Positions 49,422 to 63,200 of a stretch of 64,000 nucleotides of DNA are shown here, piece by piece. Source of the DNA: Lithospermum erythrorhizon (Eukaryota; Streptophyta; Magnoliopsida; Boraginales; Boraginaceae). The notes beneath the pieces were generated by a model. That model did no database searches and was not told where the DNA came from. It worked only from the letters and a program-made list of their open reading frames with translations. Numbering within the stretch: the first letter of the stretch is position 1; each line of letters begins with the position of its first letter. A program made the translations under genes and the position numbers. Location of the stretch: the NCBI GenBank assembly GCA_019722365.1, contig JADFUC010000501.1, positions 868,001 to 932,000 on the forward strand, written 5' to 3'.

Positions 49422-52400
49422 CTACTTAGCTTTGTCCATGAGCAAGCTTTCTAAATACTTGTTTACATTATCCAAGCCACATAGTGTCTTCACAATAGGC
49501 ATTGTTGCAGGAACTTCCAGTTGAAAATCTAATTCCATCTCCCCAGAGGAGTTGCTCCATGAATTTACCTGTTTTCTAGCTTCCTTAATGGCTGCTCTCG
49601 TCGCACAGTGAATCGACGCTGCTAAAAGTAGCGGTGGCTCACCAGAAGCTGTAGCAAAGTAACAACGTGAAAATGGCGCAAAATATATACCAAAAAGATG
49701 TACACCGATGATTCTTGCAACTCAAAAATTAAATCATTTAAGCACTCATCTCTAAAACATTCGAGATTCAGGTATTACATGAAAACAGAGGAAGCTTAGG
49801 TAGTTCAAAGAGGATATAAGAACGAAAGGAAGGCAAACCTTTGGACGAGAGAATACGTTTCTGGTGATGTCCACTGTTATTATCTAAAGTGTTTGTCAGG
49901 ATCTTTGTGTATTATATCTAGATCTCTTCAATTCCTTGACATTCTAATCAGAATAGTCATTTAAGACCCTTTTGATGAGAAGATGGTATATAAAAATATC
50001 TAGGAACAGAGATTCATGCCTGTACAAATCTAGCAGGATTCTATGCTTCCCACAATCATAAATGATAACAAAATTTTTGTTTCATGGCAGAACGTTTATC
50101 TCCGCCTGTAATGTAATTTATTGTTAGCTCTATCACTATACTAATTGTGTTTCATAGAAGAGAGCTAAGTCCTGCTTGTGACCAGACAAGCAAAGAATAG
50201 ATTATTTAGTGAAAACAATCTCACGAATTCTCTCAAACTTCTGTTGAGTAGACAACCATATAGTAGAACACGTAAATTTACATGATTATTAAATCAAGGA
50301 TACAGAATGCATATCTTATGTGAGGAAAATCCGACTGAATATATTGAGACAAGAAAAATATAGATCTCGAAGTTTCCATGTCCTGAGAAAAATAAAAGGA
50401 ATTGGGATGCCAAAGTCACAACTATGCAACAACAACGCAGAAATGGTCAGAAAAAAGCTTGAAAGGAGAGGGCCGTAGGCATGGTTGATGTATTACGAAT
50501 AAAGATCTCTAAATGAAATGTACAAAGTTACCTGCAAAATTAAATTTTCCCATTTAACCTGTCCAAGTTGCTCTTGAATCTGTTTCTTCAGAGGGGCTAG
50601 TCTTTCAACCAGAATATTGCAGCATAACCGAACTGCTTCACAACTTGATTCAGATGTTGTGCTTCCAGCTGTAAGGCCTCCTTGAACCAGGCTCAGGGTG
50701 TCTGCTTGTACTACTCTAACTTTTTCGACTAGGTCTCTCATTCCATCACATTGAATTGAACTGAGAGCATATGCAGTCATCTGTTTCACCTTGGTCCAGA
50801 GTCCTTGTCCCAACTCTATACCTCCAACTTCAACAACTACAGATCCATCCCAGAGAATGCTTACTTTTCCCGGGGAAGGTCTAAGTGACACTTCAGTCAC
50901 AATCGGGACTCGTGAAATACCCCTCTTTGTAAATTTATTGTGCTGGTTAAACCGTTCGATCATTTGTATCCTTTCAAAGAATCTGGAAGAACTGGCTAAT
51001 TTGTCCCAAATAACAGGTAATGTATACTCTACATTAACACCAGCACTATCTGCATAGAATCTATTGAGACTTTCAAAGGTGTGAAGATTGTTGTTTCTGA
51101 CAGAATCTGGTTCCATGTGAAGAGTTGATGCCACTTGCTCGATAATAGCTTCAGCAATGTAAGATCCCTGCACTTCTCCAGGGCCGCGCATCGCAGATCT
51201 ACTAATATTATTTGTCTTGCATAACGTTATGTTGAAAGATAAAGCACCCCAGTCATACTTTTTAAAAGAACCTAACAGGAGCGACGGCAAGATAGGGCTT
51301 ATGTCCACAGATATTCCAGCATCAATTAGTATATCAAGGTTCAAAGCTGTGATTTTCCCACTAGACTTGAACCCTACACTGTAAGTTATCTTCATTGGAT
51401 GCCTTCCTCCTGCCATTATCATATCAGTCTTGCGATTGAGGTACATCCTGACTGGTTGATGCAGATTGTGTGCTGCTAGTGCACATGCCGTTGCAGTCTG
51501 AAAACAACATGTTTAGGTGTATCACCAACTTGTCAGAATAATATACGTACTATTTAGTGAGATAATTCAAGAAAATATTACTAGAAAGAGAAAGAATTGA
51601 TATAATAACTTACAAAGAGATTATTTTCAGAAGCTAATAGTAAAGCGAGAAATGGACTGATGAACAGACACTCACCGGCATTGCTTTAAGAGCCTTGCCA
51701 CCAAAACCGCCACCAACCCTTCGTGTAATTACACGAACATTATGTTCAGGAATGCCAAGGCATCTAGCAATAACTACTTGTCCAAACTCCGGATTTTGTA
51801 TTGAACTGTAAACCACCATGCAGTTGTCTTCATCCGGCACTGCAAGGGCAGTTTGTGTCTCCATATAGAAATAGTATTGTGATCCAAGTTCAAGCTGTAC
51901 AAACCATTAGCAAAAACAAGATAAGATATAATAAAAGATTTCCAGCAAAAATGTCGATATATTAAATGTAGGGCTACATTAATAGTCAAACATCAAATGT
52001 CCGAGAAGAAGTTACTTTGGCAGAGAGAATCTTGTGATCAGCTTCAGCCATGCCTTTCGAGAAATCGCCAACTGGCTTAGGTGTCATAAAAGGAGGAGTC
52101 TCGAAGAAGCTCGATCTCTCAACAGCCTCTTCAACAGTCAAAATTGGTGGTTCTAAATTATCATAGTCATAATCTATCAATGCCATGTTAGCTGCCATAT
52201 CTGCACATTTTTGTGTCTTTGCAACCTAATAAAACAATTGAAGTCCAAACAGAAAGTGAAGCTACATCACATGTTAAAACAGGATGAAAACAAAATTGTA
52301 ATTCCAACGAGTCATCGAAATGTCTTTACCACAACAGCAATGCGTTCACCAGCATATCTGGTGAGTTCATCAGAAAATAACTGCTCGTCACCAAAAGAAG

Positions 52401-55211
52401 TATATGATCCAACGTTCTCCCCTTCTGCAGGGATATCTTTAAAGGTCATAACTGCAGTAACTCCTTCAGGATATGAACCGGATTTAAAACTCACACTTCT
52501 TATCCGAGACAAGGATCTTTTGCTATAAATAAAAGATCCATACAAGCAGTCTGGAGGAGATGGTAGATCGTCAACATACACAGCTTCACCTACAAAACCA
52601 ATACGTAAGTATCAAAAGAAATCTTTTGTCACAACATGCTAGCAAAACAATTATAGACTTAGTGGATGGATTTGTTTCACTGGACTTGGGAGGATGGTGT
52701 CAAATGGTTTCTTCCAAGTTTATTTCATTGCCTCGAGTAGATGAATACGAGAAAAGTACAACAAACCTGAAGCTTGAAGGGAAGCCCCAAACTTTGGCAT
52801 TGGTTCTCCCACGGGATAGTACAAATTGCCAGACTCTATCACCTGTTTGGAAGATGATAAAATACTGGACTTCACATATCTGTCACTGCCAGATTTGTGA
52901 GAAATCTCCAAAAATGGACTCGTTATACTTTCGCGTGAACCATCCAGAATCGGATAAGGAACATTAATGAAAGGGTGAAAGAACTCAAAAAGAAAAGAAA
53001 CAGCCAAGCTTGATCTGTAACTAGGGTATGATGTGCCATCTTCAGGTACTACAGCTCCTCTGACTAATTTAACTGCTTCATGAAGTACAGAGACGCTCAA
53101 TTCCGTCCCACGTAGATAATTCTCAACCTTATATGCCCTTACCGCATGTTTGGTTCCGAAAGCACCAAATACTAGTCTAACGTCATTTACTATAACTCCA
53201 ATTTTGCAGACAGAAACATGCGCCCAAAAAGCAGCATTTAGGTAAGGCAATGCATTTCCTATAGGTCGCGGTGCAGCACGGTACGTTTGAAACAGCAATT
53301 TGGGATCACTCCCATTTGATTTTCCATCTCTTTTCACCCCCCAGAATGGAATCTTAACACTCAGTAGCAAGCTTCTGTAATCTAATGGGGGACTCATCAG
53401 GAATTCCTCCAATGTGATCTGTGTTTGTTCCTCTTCAGATACTATGCTAACATTTGAACCCGCAGCAAGAAGTACAGTAGCTATATCAGAAGGAAAAGAA
53501 TTCCTCTGAGCCATCACTAAATTTCCCCCTATACTAGCCGAGTTTCTGATAAATCCCGATGCAACTTTTTCCATATGGTTAGCAATTTGATGGAACATCA
53601 TCATGTCATCTGAGCACAAATGTGATAAAACATCTTTTTCATCTCTCAACTTTAGTATGAGGTCAGAAATTGTTACAGCAGCTCCAATTACAAGACCTGT
53701 TTGATCCTTCTCAATCATTGAGAGCTCAGGGATTGACCGCAGATCAATGTATGATTCATAGTGTTCCATGTCTTTATAATATCCAGTAGCAGTGTTGCCA
53801 ACGACAACTTTAACCTTTGCACTATCTTTCACACTGGAGTTTAAAACACTAACAAGTTCCTGAACTGTAACAGGACTGCGCCAAGAGTAAGTTTTAGAAT
53901 TTAGAATCCTTGTTTTATTAAAAAAATCAGGATGCATACACATTTGGTCGCTCGGGTTGTATGGAGGTAATCTAGTAAGTTTCACATCTACAGGCTCTCC
54001 TTTCTTCCAGAAACAATTAATTCCTAGATCTTCCATATCAACATCAGCAGCGAATGATTTGCAGGCATCAGCAATAGGCCGGTATCCTGTACATCGGCAA
54101 AGATTTCCTGCAACGGCCCTTTCAGCTTCAGATACAGTAAGCTTAGACAATCCTGCCTGGGGTTCTGGCCGGTCTGTTTTTTCGGCATTAGTTAGTGCAG
54201 AGTAAAGTGACATACAGAACCCCGGAGTACAGAAGCCGCATTGAGAAGCATGAAAACCTGAAAACCTTTGATGAATTGGGTGGAAACCATCTTTACTATT
54301 TCCTAGACCTTCACTGGTAGTTATTGAACAACCATTTACACTGCAAAGAAGTGTGAGGCATGAACTAACAGTGAAACTCTCAACTTTCTTAACTACTGGA
54401 TTATACTTTGACAAGAGAACAACACATGCTCCACACCCACCTGCAATCATCAAACTTTCATCAGATAATAGATTCTATGTTTCCTAATTTGAAACTGTAA
54501 TCAGTTGATATATATACAGAGCTGAACTATGAACAAATGAGCTTAAACCATTACATTAACCCCTAACAAACCAAACCGAGCCTTATCCCACTACTCATGA
54601 TTGGCTGAATGCAACGTCTCCATTCTGCTCCATTAGCCCTTAAAACATAAATAGAGCCATTTATATAGCAAAACAAGACTTGAATGCTGAAGTTGTCATC
54701 ATTGATGAGATTTTATGACATCATCACAACAAAATACCAGTTATGAATAAAGCAATGAGCCAATGACCTTTCTTGAACTTTTCTTTAAGATATACTATGA
54801 AAGCAGATATAAACACTCAGTGGAGATCAAGAATAGCCAATTTTAATTAAACAAAAATACTTGAATGATAACGTTATCTACTACTATTTTTCGTTTTTCA
54901 TAACTTATCATATTTAACCAATGTACTTTAACTAGTATTAATAACGTTATCTATTAATTTTTTGAAAAAAATCGAAACTAGACAATCTTTATGCGATGGA
55001 GGGAGTATAATATACCTTCACCACAGCCAAGCTTGACACTCTTGAACCTTGTCTGATAACGCAAGAACTCAAGTAAAGTAGTAGAAGGCTCAACTGTGGG
55101 ATCCTCAAACCTCTCTCCATTCACTGCAAACACCAACTTCCCATCTTCTTGTTCAATTCTTGTTTTTGTTTCTATTACATCATTTGATGTTTCATGTAAA
55201 TCCTGCTCCAT
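49422..55211 (-). CDS. AAO: Aldehyde oxidase (AAO-type), exon 7 degraded; possible pseudogene
   Basis: Plant aldehyde oxidases are cytosolic molybdo-flavoenzymes oxidising aldehydes such as abscisic or indole-3-acetaldehyde. Intact exons: 55016-55211, 52767-54440, 52330-52589, 52016-52225, 51676-51894, 50532-51497 and 49422-49648. The first 2Fe-2S site is KLGCGEGGCGACVV across the exon 1-2 join; the second is SQCGFCTPG and NLCRCTGYRP; the FAD domain has NSASIGGNLVMAQ; the Mo domain has RVGGGFGGKA, SRSAMRGPGEVQGS, GGIELGQGL and the catalytic Glu in SGEPPLLLAAS. Between 49839 and about 50350 the exon for about 110-130 residues of the Mo domain survives only as scraps: IIYDCG and SGHHQKRILSSK can be read, with stops and frame changes between. 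Unless this is assembly error, the Mo domain cannot fold. Exon 8 then finishes with PATMPIVKTLCGLD. Confidence 0.93.
49839..50350 (-). pseudogene. Degenerate aldehyde oxidase exon 7
   Basis: The 3' end is clear: SGHHQKRILSSK followed by a good donor at 49838. IIYDCGKH...LLDL near 50030-50080 matches the family's IIYDCGQSLNPAVDLG in pieces. A block near 50300-50340 loosely matches the exon's start. Length is about right but frame is lost repeatedly. Confidence 0.75.
54850..55012. mobile_element. Stowaway-like MITE fragment in aldehyde oxidase intron 1
   Basis: The minus strand at about 55008 begins TACTCCCTCCATCGC and continues AAAGATTGTCTAGTTTC, the usual terminal sequence of Stowaway (Tc1/mariner-type) MITEs. 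The opposite end is not recognisable. The gacaatcttt word also recurs in YbeY intron 1. Confidence 0.5.
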
Positions 55212-57209
55212 TTCTAGTTCAAATTATTTGGTTTCTTGAAATTCAACTTCAAAAACTAACTGATAATTCTTTGTCTACAACATGCAGAGTACTATAAAAC
55301 AGAAAAAATAAAATAAAATAAAAAATAGTTATGTGACAATTAATTTGGGATGAGATAATAGAGGGAGTGAAGTTTTAGACACATGCACAAGTGATGTTAG
55401 ACACATACACGTATTCTTCTTTCTTGACGTTCCTAAACGGTGAGGTTTGAATCATCGATCGATCCTTATAATCAAAGTGTAACATCGAATGTATTATATT
55501 GATTACTTGTATGATTTAACTGAAATATAAAACTGAATCTAAACAACACTTTTTTTTCCTACCACAAGTTAAGATAAGGTGATACTATACATAAAATATT
55601 ACAAATATAAATATTCCGTATATGTTTATTAATCGATTACTTATTGGTTGTATGTTTTTTTATATGCTCTTATTTTTTGCAATGGTAAATGTAAGTGTAT
55701 ATAGATGAATCCATAGTGGACTAGCAAAAGGATTGAAAGAGATCCAAAGTTTTTTTTTTCTAATTATTCAAATAATAATTAAATAGTTCTTATTGTGCAT
55801 AATTACTCTTGTAGTATATGTGTGGACATTGAGATATTAAAAGGTATGTAGATTGCAGATCATGTGGACTGACAAACTCAAAGCAAACGTGACTTCATAC
55901 TTTGAATTGTCGAGGGGCATTTGGCCATTCGTTTAGTCAAAGTTAGACCATTATAAAAAAAAAAACAAGATATTAAAAATGAAATATTTGAATAATCAAA
56001 CCTTTAAGTTAAGTTAAAATAAATATAATAATTGATTCTCCGTATCTTTCACGAAAAAACTATTTGTCCAAACACCCTTGCAAGTCTTGCGCCAATTTAA
56101 TAATTTGGTCCATATGAATACTGTTCATAATAGAGATATCCTAATCCTACCAATAGATACAAAGTTACAACTATCTCTATCTCTAAAAGATAATTTAGTT
56201 TATTTACTTATATGATCAAGATTAATAAAATTTACAGTCGTAATTGTTATACATATCTTTAATAGTAAGAAAAATTATTATAGTAATAAAATAAATTAAT
56301 ATATTATATTTTGATCATATTCGTTCAATACCGTCTCAATTCATTCACCCATATTCCAAAATCACCTCACTTAACAACTTTGAGGAGTGTTTCTGTTCAC
56401 CCATGCCTTCTTAAAAAAAAATTAGAAAACAAACTTAATATTTTCCTCCCCTTCTTAGCCCTAATCCAAATTAAACTATTGTTATTTTCCAACTTAATTA
56501 ACTCCAATTCTAAAACTGCCACTTACCACATCTTCCTCTGCCTTCTCCCTTCAAGATCAACCATGCACAAGATGGATCCTTGTCTCTTTCAGTTTCACCA
56601 ATAAATGTGAAGGAGAAGGTCCCATTATCATTTTTTCTGCCGGCAATGAACAGTGTGGTCCTCGAACTCAAATATATATAAACAGTGTTGTAGTGATAAG
56701 ATCTGCTATTCCTTCCAAACATATGGTGACAGTTGAACCACATTCACAGGATAATTACAAAACAGATTTTATCAAATATATATCCAATGGTCCAACCAGG
56801 ACTAAGAGGGGAAAAACTACCTCATTGGCAATGAGATTACTAGAGAGCCAAACAATCATCTCTTTGCCAATAAGATGACTAGAGAGCCTCTAGGTCACCG
56901 TGATTTACCTCTCACAAACTGTCGGGTTCGGAGTGTGAAAGTGTCTAAGGAGTGCGCAACTCCTTTTAGAACCCAAAGATGACGAGCCAAACAATTGCAT
57001 TTCTACCTCCAAAGAGAAGGAAAGAAAAGTGTGGAGGATTGCTATACAGAGACTAAATCACTTTGCTAACCACATCTACAAAAATGGGACTTAGAGAGTG
57101 ACTAACAACTACATAGTTCACATTTTAGTAACAGGGGTCCATCTTTTTATCTCACATACCCATCCTTTCAGCTATCAGATACATATCTCATTGACACAGA
57201 TATGGCATA
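55212..57209. other. Spacer between aldehyde oxidase and GCP6 genes
   Basis: Two kilobases that should hold the aldehyde oxidase promoter and the GCP6 3' UTR. A minus-strand ORF at 56510-56743 has a fairly balanced composition, including LSSRTTLFIAGRKND, but I recognise no family and see no flanking exons. A second MITE-like end (ttgggatgagataatagagg) lies near 55347. Confidence 0.5.
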
Positions 57210-60200
57210 TCAAACAGAAAAGGTATGATGGCCTACTTCCTTGGTAATGAGCTCTGAATAATATTCATTATAATTTAGACAATCCCAGAAGCGTGAAACA
57301 CCGGATTCTCCATGTTTAGGTGACTTGAGATACAATATATACAAATCTTTCACATTCTTCACAACTGTACTCTTGATGAGAAGTACCTAAAACAGGAGAT
57401 ATTTGACAAGTAAATAACAGTTTCTAAGAGGTGGCTGAAAACTGAACCAAGAAAACAGGCGAGACAACTTGTAGAAAGTTGCGAATCTTTGTACAAGAAA
57501 GGCACAGCATTTATCTTGGAAAATTTACACAATATTGTATATTTATGAGTCCATTATACTAAAAATGTTGATAAGCACTTCGACTCCGCTTTTCTTTTTC
57601 TAAAAAAATATAGGACCATATAATCGAGTTTATTATAATCTTAATTCTAGGAAAATCCTGTGTGAAGCCTTGAATACATAAGTTTGTATATTTGTTCAAA
57701 CAACAAATATCTTCTCTCCAAGTGTTGAATACATAAGTTGGTCAAACAACAAATATCTTCTCTTTTTGCTAGCAACGGTTCTAATGTACTACACCATCAT
57801 TCCCCTTATTTGGTTGTCACAAATTAACTGGTTCAACTTACAAACCTCGAGATCTTCAACTATTACTATATAGGTAACACTATATATTTAACTGCAACAT
57901 CTTAAAAATCTCGCAAGTGTATGAGAAGCCTTCATTATAAGAATGTCGTAGTAATTAAGATCATCTTAAGAATTAAATTGTCAAAGATCCAAGAAGGGGA
58001 AATTTTAGTCATTCCAAATTTTTTTACCACGATCCGCCACTCCTGTAGGGATATTATCTAATCAAAATATTTAGTCATGAGATGATTGGATCGCTCAATA
58101 AACGCAAGCATGAGCACTGCGACATGTCTAGCTATCAAGTGATTAACATAGCATATACAAATAGCTCTCAACAAAATATTTTTGATGCACTTAATTACCT
58201 TATGGATATCCACTTGAGATAGCTTGTTGAGCAAGGCCTCCTTGTCTAACCCTGTCTCCGAAGAGCTTCCAATCAAACAAGAACGGAAGTCCAAAGCACA
58301 TTGCAGCATACTTTGGATTATAGTTGAAATAGGTTGGGTCACATCAGACAAGAAGCATCTGTAGTTAACATGACACAATATTTTGCGTCAACCAAAGAAA
58401 ATAGGATGGGAGTAGAAACTTTTAAAAGATTTGAGACAGCAAGAAATGTCTATGGAGGGAGACAACTATAATCTTATAGGAGTACTGAGTCAAGTCCACG
58501 TGTTTAAACACTGAAGAGGAAATGACAGCCTCATTTAAATTAAAAGCCAAAATTCAACTTGTTTCAAATTACCATTCCTCTAATTTGTATGCATCCTCCA
58601 AATACCCAAGATACGAAGCAATATTGACTGAATTACCTTTAGATTTGAACAAACATTACTTCCACCAAAAAGCAGAAAAACATATAAAGAGAGTGAAGGG
58701 TCAGATAGGCTTACAAGTGTAAAGATTCAGCAAGATATTCATAATGAACCGACTCAAGATCCATCATATCTTTGACCTAGAGGAGGAAAACAATGGGGAT
58801 TTAAAAAATGAAGTACATATTACTGATGAATTGGTTTGTGTAATTTCAATATATGGGACTCAACAATTGAAGTCTAATAGCACCTACTTATTGTACTTTT
58901 TAGCATATGAACTCATCTAAGATACTAGGAGGGAATTTATTAGAGTTATCTTGTTTTTAGGTACAGAACAAACACAACATAGATACCAACTGAAAACAAT
59001 ATAACTAACCTTCACATTGAGGTCACAAGTCGAATTTCTGAAAACTAAATATATATTACTCCACTAAAAGGTTGAGGTTTCAATTGCTGAGAGTTTTATA
59101 CAGTACGTAAATTTCAGAGAGTTTTTAGGTAAGTAATACAACCTTTCTTGAACATGAAAACATCATCTCATCAAAGGAAAACAGGTAAATAATTTGAAAG
59201 CAGACATTCTCGATTCTAGAATTATGATACAAAATATCATAGTTTATCAGTTAGAGTTTACGAACTATGTCCCATACACTGATAAAGTCACTTTCATACT
59301 AGTGGAAGCAGGAAACAAATTACTTCGAGGAGCTACCATAACCTTTATAACAGTTCACAGACTAGAGACAGAAAAATCGTCACTCAGAAGAGATTGCCAA
59401 GGGAGATCTGCAGTACCTTAGTCTTTAGAGAGTGAAGTAACTTGCACCAAGATACATGAGATAGCTGTGACTGAACATACTGCTGCAGTGTAAGTACAAA
59501 GTGATAAACCTGGTGCCTGACAATAAAAGAAAAAATGGGATTTATGATCATGCAACGAAGGAAAAAGTTCTGAATTTTAAGGTTGTAAATTTTTTAGTTG
59601 ATGCTTAAGAGGGGTAGGTGGAGCTTAAATTTAAAAAAAAAACTTACAAGGTTGCAATTTATCAATAGGCAGCCGCCCCAAGTGCTTTAGCATTTTACAA
59701 GAGGGCTATAAATGGAAGGTTTTAGGTGCGGAAGGATTGTTTTTCAACCAAAATCCGCACTGAAGGTGACTGGGTAAGTGAAAGATGAAAGTTTCAACAT
59801 ATATCTAACGTCAGATGGAAGCAAGAAAGAAATCAGAAGAGTAGTCCATACTACGTCCTAGGAAAAACAAACATAAAACACTATCTCCCAAATTGAGCAG
59901 ATTCTCCACTTCTTAATAGCATTTGAGGAGAAGCGAGAGATATATGAAAACGGAGAGAAGAATTGTGAAGAACAGTTGGAACCTAGTGAGAGGTAGATTG
60001 CAGGCTTGCAGCAATCAAAGAATCTTATGGAGATCTTAGATCAGAAACACAACACGCACATAAACTATAAATAGAGAACAGAAAAAAGTCGGATGATGTA
60101 ACATTTATTTAGAATAAAATGTACTCCATATATTGTAACCTAGACTTAAACATCCTCATTTTCCTTATGAACTGAAAAGTACTACCATAAAGAGAGCAAC

Positions 60201-63200
60201 AATTGACCAACCTTGTTTCAAGTAATATAGATATATTGTTAACAATTTCCTTTTGGAGATTGGAACGCCGGATTGCCTTAGTCAACTGCACCAGTTTCTG
60301 TTGAACAGATGAAGAAAGCATATTGAAAAGGAAAACCAAACCAAGCCTTACAATAAGTGGGGTCGGTTGTATGAATTTGAGGTTGTATGAATTTGAGTTC
60401 TTCATTCAGCTCTATGTTGGATATTTCAAAAGGAAAAGAGAAAGAAAAAAGGGAATCTTTGTTTGTCATAAGAAATCCTATTAAGCATCTAAGACCACAT
60501 CCTGCCTGACCATTTCAAATTTTCAATGAAAAATGCCAATATTAAGAGCTTATATGGTGCTGTCAACAGCATTAAGGCATTGGTATTTGAAACCTAAGCC
60601 ATCTGACTCAGAAGTATGGATCATTTAGTCGTCTTGTTGAAATAATACACATTTGTATCATCATAGTGGCAAATGAATTAGTCACAAACACATAAGAAAA
60701 CAAATGGAGGGGAGGAGGATTAGTCCAACCTTTAATGAGCACCAGGAATCAGTTAAAAAGGATGCGGCAAGCTTGACTTGAATTAAAAAATTAAAGATCT
60801 CAGAATAGGTATTCAATGCTTCCGGAGTCAAAATAATGCTCACTGGCCAATCCACTCGATAACCCAAACCTAGATGATCAAATGAGTGGATTCCTGAAAA
60901 ACAAAAGTGAGGGAAGTACATATAAAAGAAAATAATGTAAGGTTCTCAGAACGACCAAAGGGAATTCATGAGTTGTAAAAAATGGAAACTAGGAGCATTT
61001 TACAGACCAGTGGAAAGTATCGGAAGTGAACTCATGTGATGTCCTTTGATGTAAAGGTATAACCTATTCTTGTAGGTATCACCCTCACATGATGACCTTT
61101 GAACAGACAACTCAAGTACCCCCTGGATTTCAGGTATTCTCTTATCTGCCTCTGTTATATGTTTCTTCATTAAGAGAAAGATGGAGTTAGAATGTGACAA
61201 TGATGGCCTTATATGTGTGTGTGTGTGTGTGTGTGATCAAGGAAAACATACATGGTTCCAAAGTGACATGATAAATAGATCTGCCCAATCTGCAACTTCC
61301 ATGAAATGGTATCGCCGCAAGGCCAGCAAATGCTCCTGCAAATCAAATCCTTCTTGGAGGAATTTGATGGTTAGATTGCTCACATATCGATATCTGAACA
61401 GGTCAAGAGAAAACACGAGTGTATTTTTCAAAAAATAATGAATCAAGCCATCCAGTCGCTTTACAGCTGGGGAACTACATACAGGCCAAGAAAATGGGAA
61501 AAGAAGCAAGTTTTGCCAGGACCAAACTAGGACTCAGATATCCCTGTGACCCTATGACCATTCCACCTTTTAGAATTTTAGATTTAGCAATCAGCTATTT
61601 CACATATATACCTAAAAACTATTATCCTTTCTTTTGTAGCATTCAATGCTAATTGCCACCAATACAAAGTATTAAGGATGATACCAGGGTGAGTGAAAAC
61701 CGCTTTCATTCTGCAGTTTATAAGTAAGGTACCGTTAAAAAAGCTTCGAGTTCAAGCAAACAAAAGGATACTGCAGTGATACGTCCTCCCACATGCATTT
61801 TTTAATAACAAAATCTAGGGGTATTTCAAAAGCCACCATAGAATTAGTCTTCGGATCCCCTCCACTCACATCGTTCACCTTGCCAAACCCGCGAAGCAGA
61901 CTTTCCCAACCACCACCACCACTAATATCTGCCGGAGGCAAATTCTCCACAGCTTCGGCCTCTAATCTTACAGGTCCGGTAGCCTCATTTTTCTCATTAA
62001 CACGGACAGGTTTGTTAATATATTCAGTGGCATCAGATTTTGATGTATCTAGAAACGCGGGTCCTGTAGGTAGTGTAGTACTGGCACCCAGCCTGTCCAC
62101 ACACATCTTGGAAGCATCTTTCACAGTTGTAAAGTCATAGCGAGGAAACGGCTCTCCAGAACTTGCACCACGGTTGCTACTTGAGTCCATTATATACCTT
62201 TTCAGAAAGATAGGATTCATGCTAAAAAAATTGGGATGTTTTATCAGCTTCCTTGAAAGCAAACTCAGCAGACTTGACGAATCGCATGATTTATCTAGAT
62301 AATGCCAACTCTCACTGTTTCCCTTAGCTATAAATGGATTGGCAATGTAAGTTGAGTCACCCCAATTCGACATATCTGCCAAGTTCGTGTTGAGTTTGTT
62401 ACTGGTTACTCGGAGGCCTTGTGCTACATTTTGCAGAAATGAACTAGCCGAACCTTGTCCTTCTGTGCGAGCATAATTTTGTTGGAGACCAAATATCGAG
62501 CATTCATCATACCGGCACATAGAAGTTTCTTCATCTGCATCTCTTAGCAGAAATGTATCACCAAGATCTTTCAGACTGGGATCAAAGTCATTATAAGGTG
62601 TATCTTTTTCTTCAATAGTTGTGGATGGCATGCTTTTCGATGTTTTGAGATTAGCACTTGGAGAATCTTGTAATGAATTATTATATGTTTGAAAACTGAA
62701 GTCTAAAGCAGACAGATAGGTTTGCCTCAACGCCATGTCCCCGTTGCAGTTTTGAGTCATGGGTTCAGATTCATTTTCTTCATTGGCGCAGACAAGAGAC
62801 TCACTTTCAGATAAATCCCAGGAATCTTCACCATAACAACACTCATCTGCGGTGCTAGAGGTCTCAGAATTATCAGTTCTGATATTCCTAATAAACAGGT
62901 ACACCTTCTTAATTAGGGGGTTGTTAGTAGAATAAAGTCATAAACAAGAGTACTACGCAAATATGAATAAGAAGAAGCATTTCCTCGATCGCATTCAGAT
63001 CAGTAAATGATGGTCATCTTTTGTATAGAAAGTATGAGAATCACAATAGGAAGAAACGATACACAAATAAAATAATAATTAAATATACCCATGCAAATTT
63101 TGATCTGCTCCATCTGATAGAGCAATGAGGGCCTCGTCCACTGTGTGATCTGGAAGGTCTAATATATTTTTATGATATTTTGTATGTGCAAATTCAATGT

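Noticed and set aside
52560..52967. Plus-strand ORF of 135 residues
   Set aside because: It lies across an intron and exon 2 of aldehyde oxidase on the other strand and has no family resemblance.
56510..56743. Minus-strand ORF as a possible small gene
   Set aside because: No recognised family, no upstream exon and no supporting signals; left as a note in the spacer.
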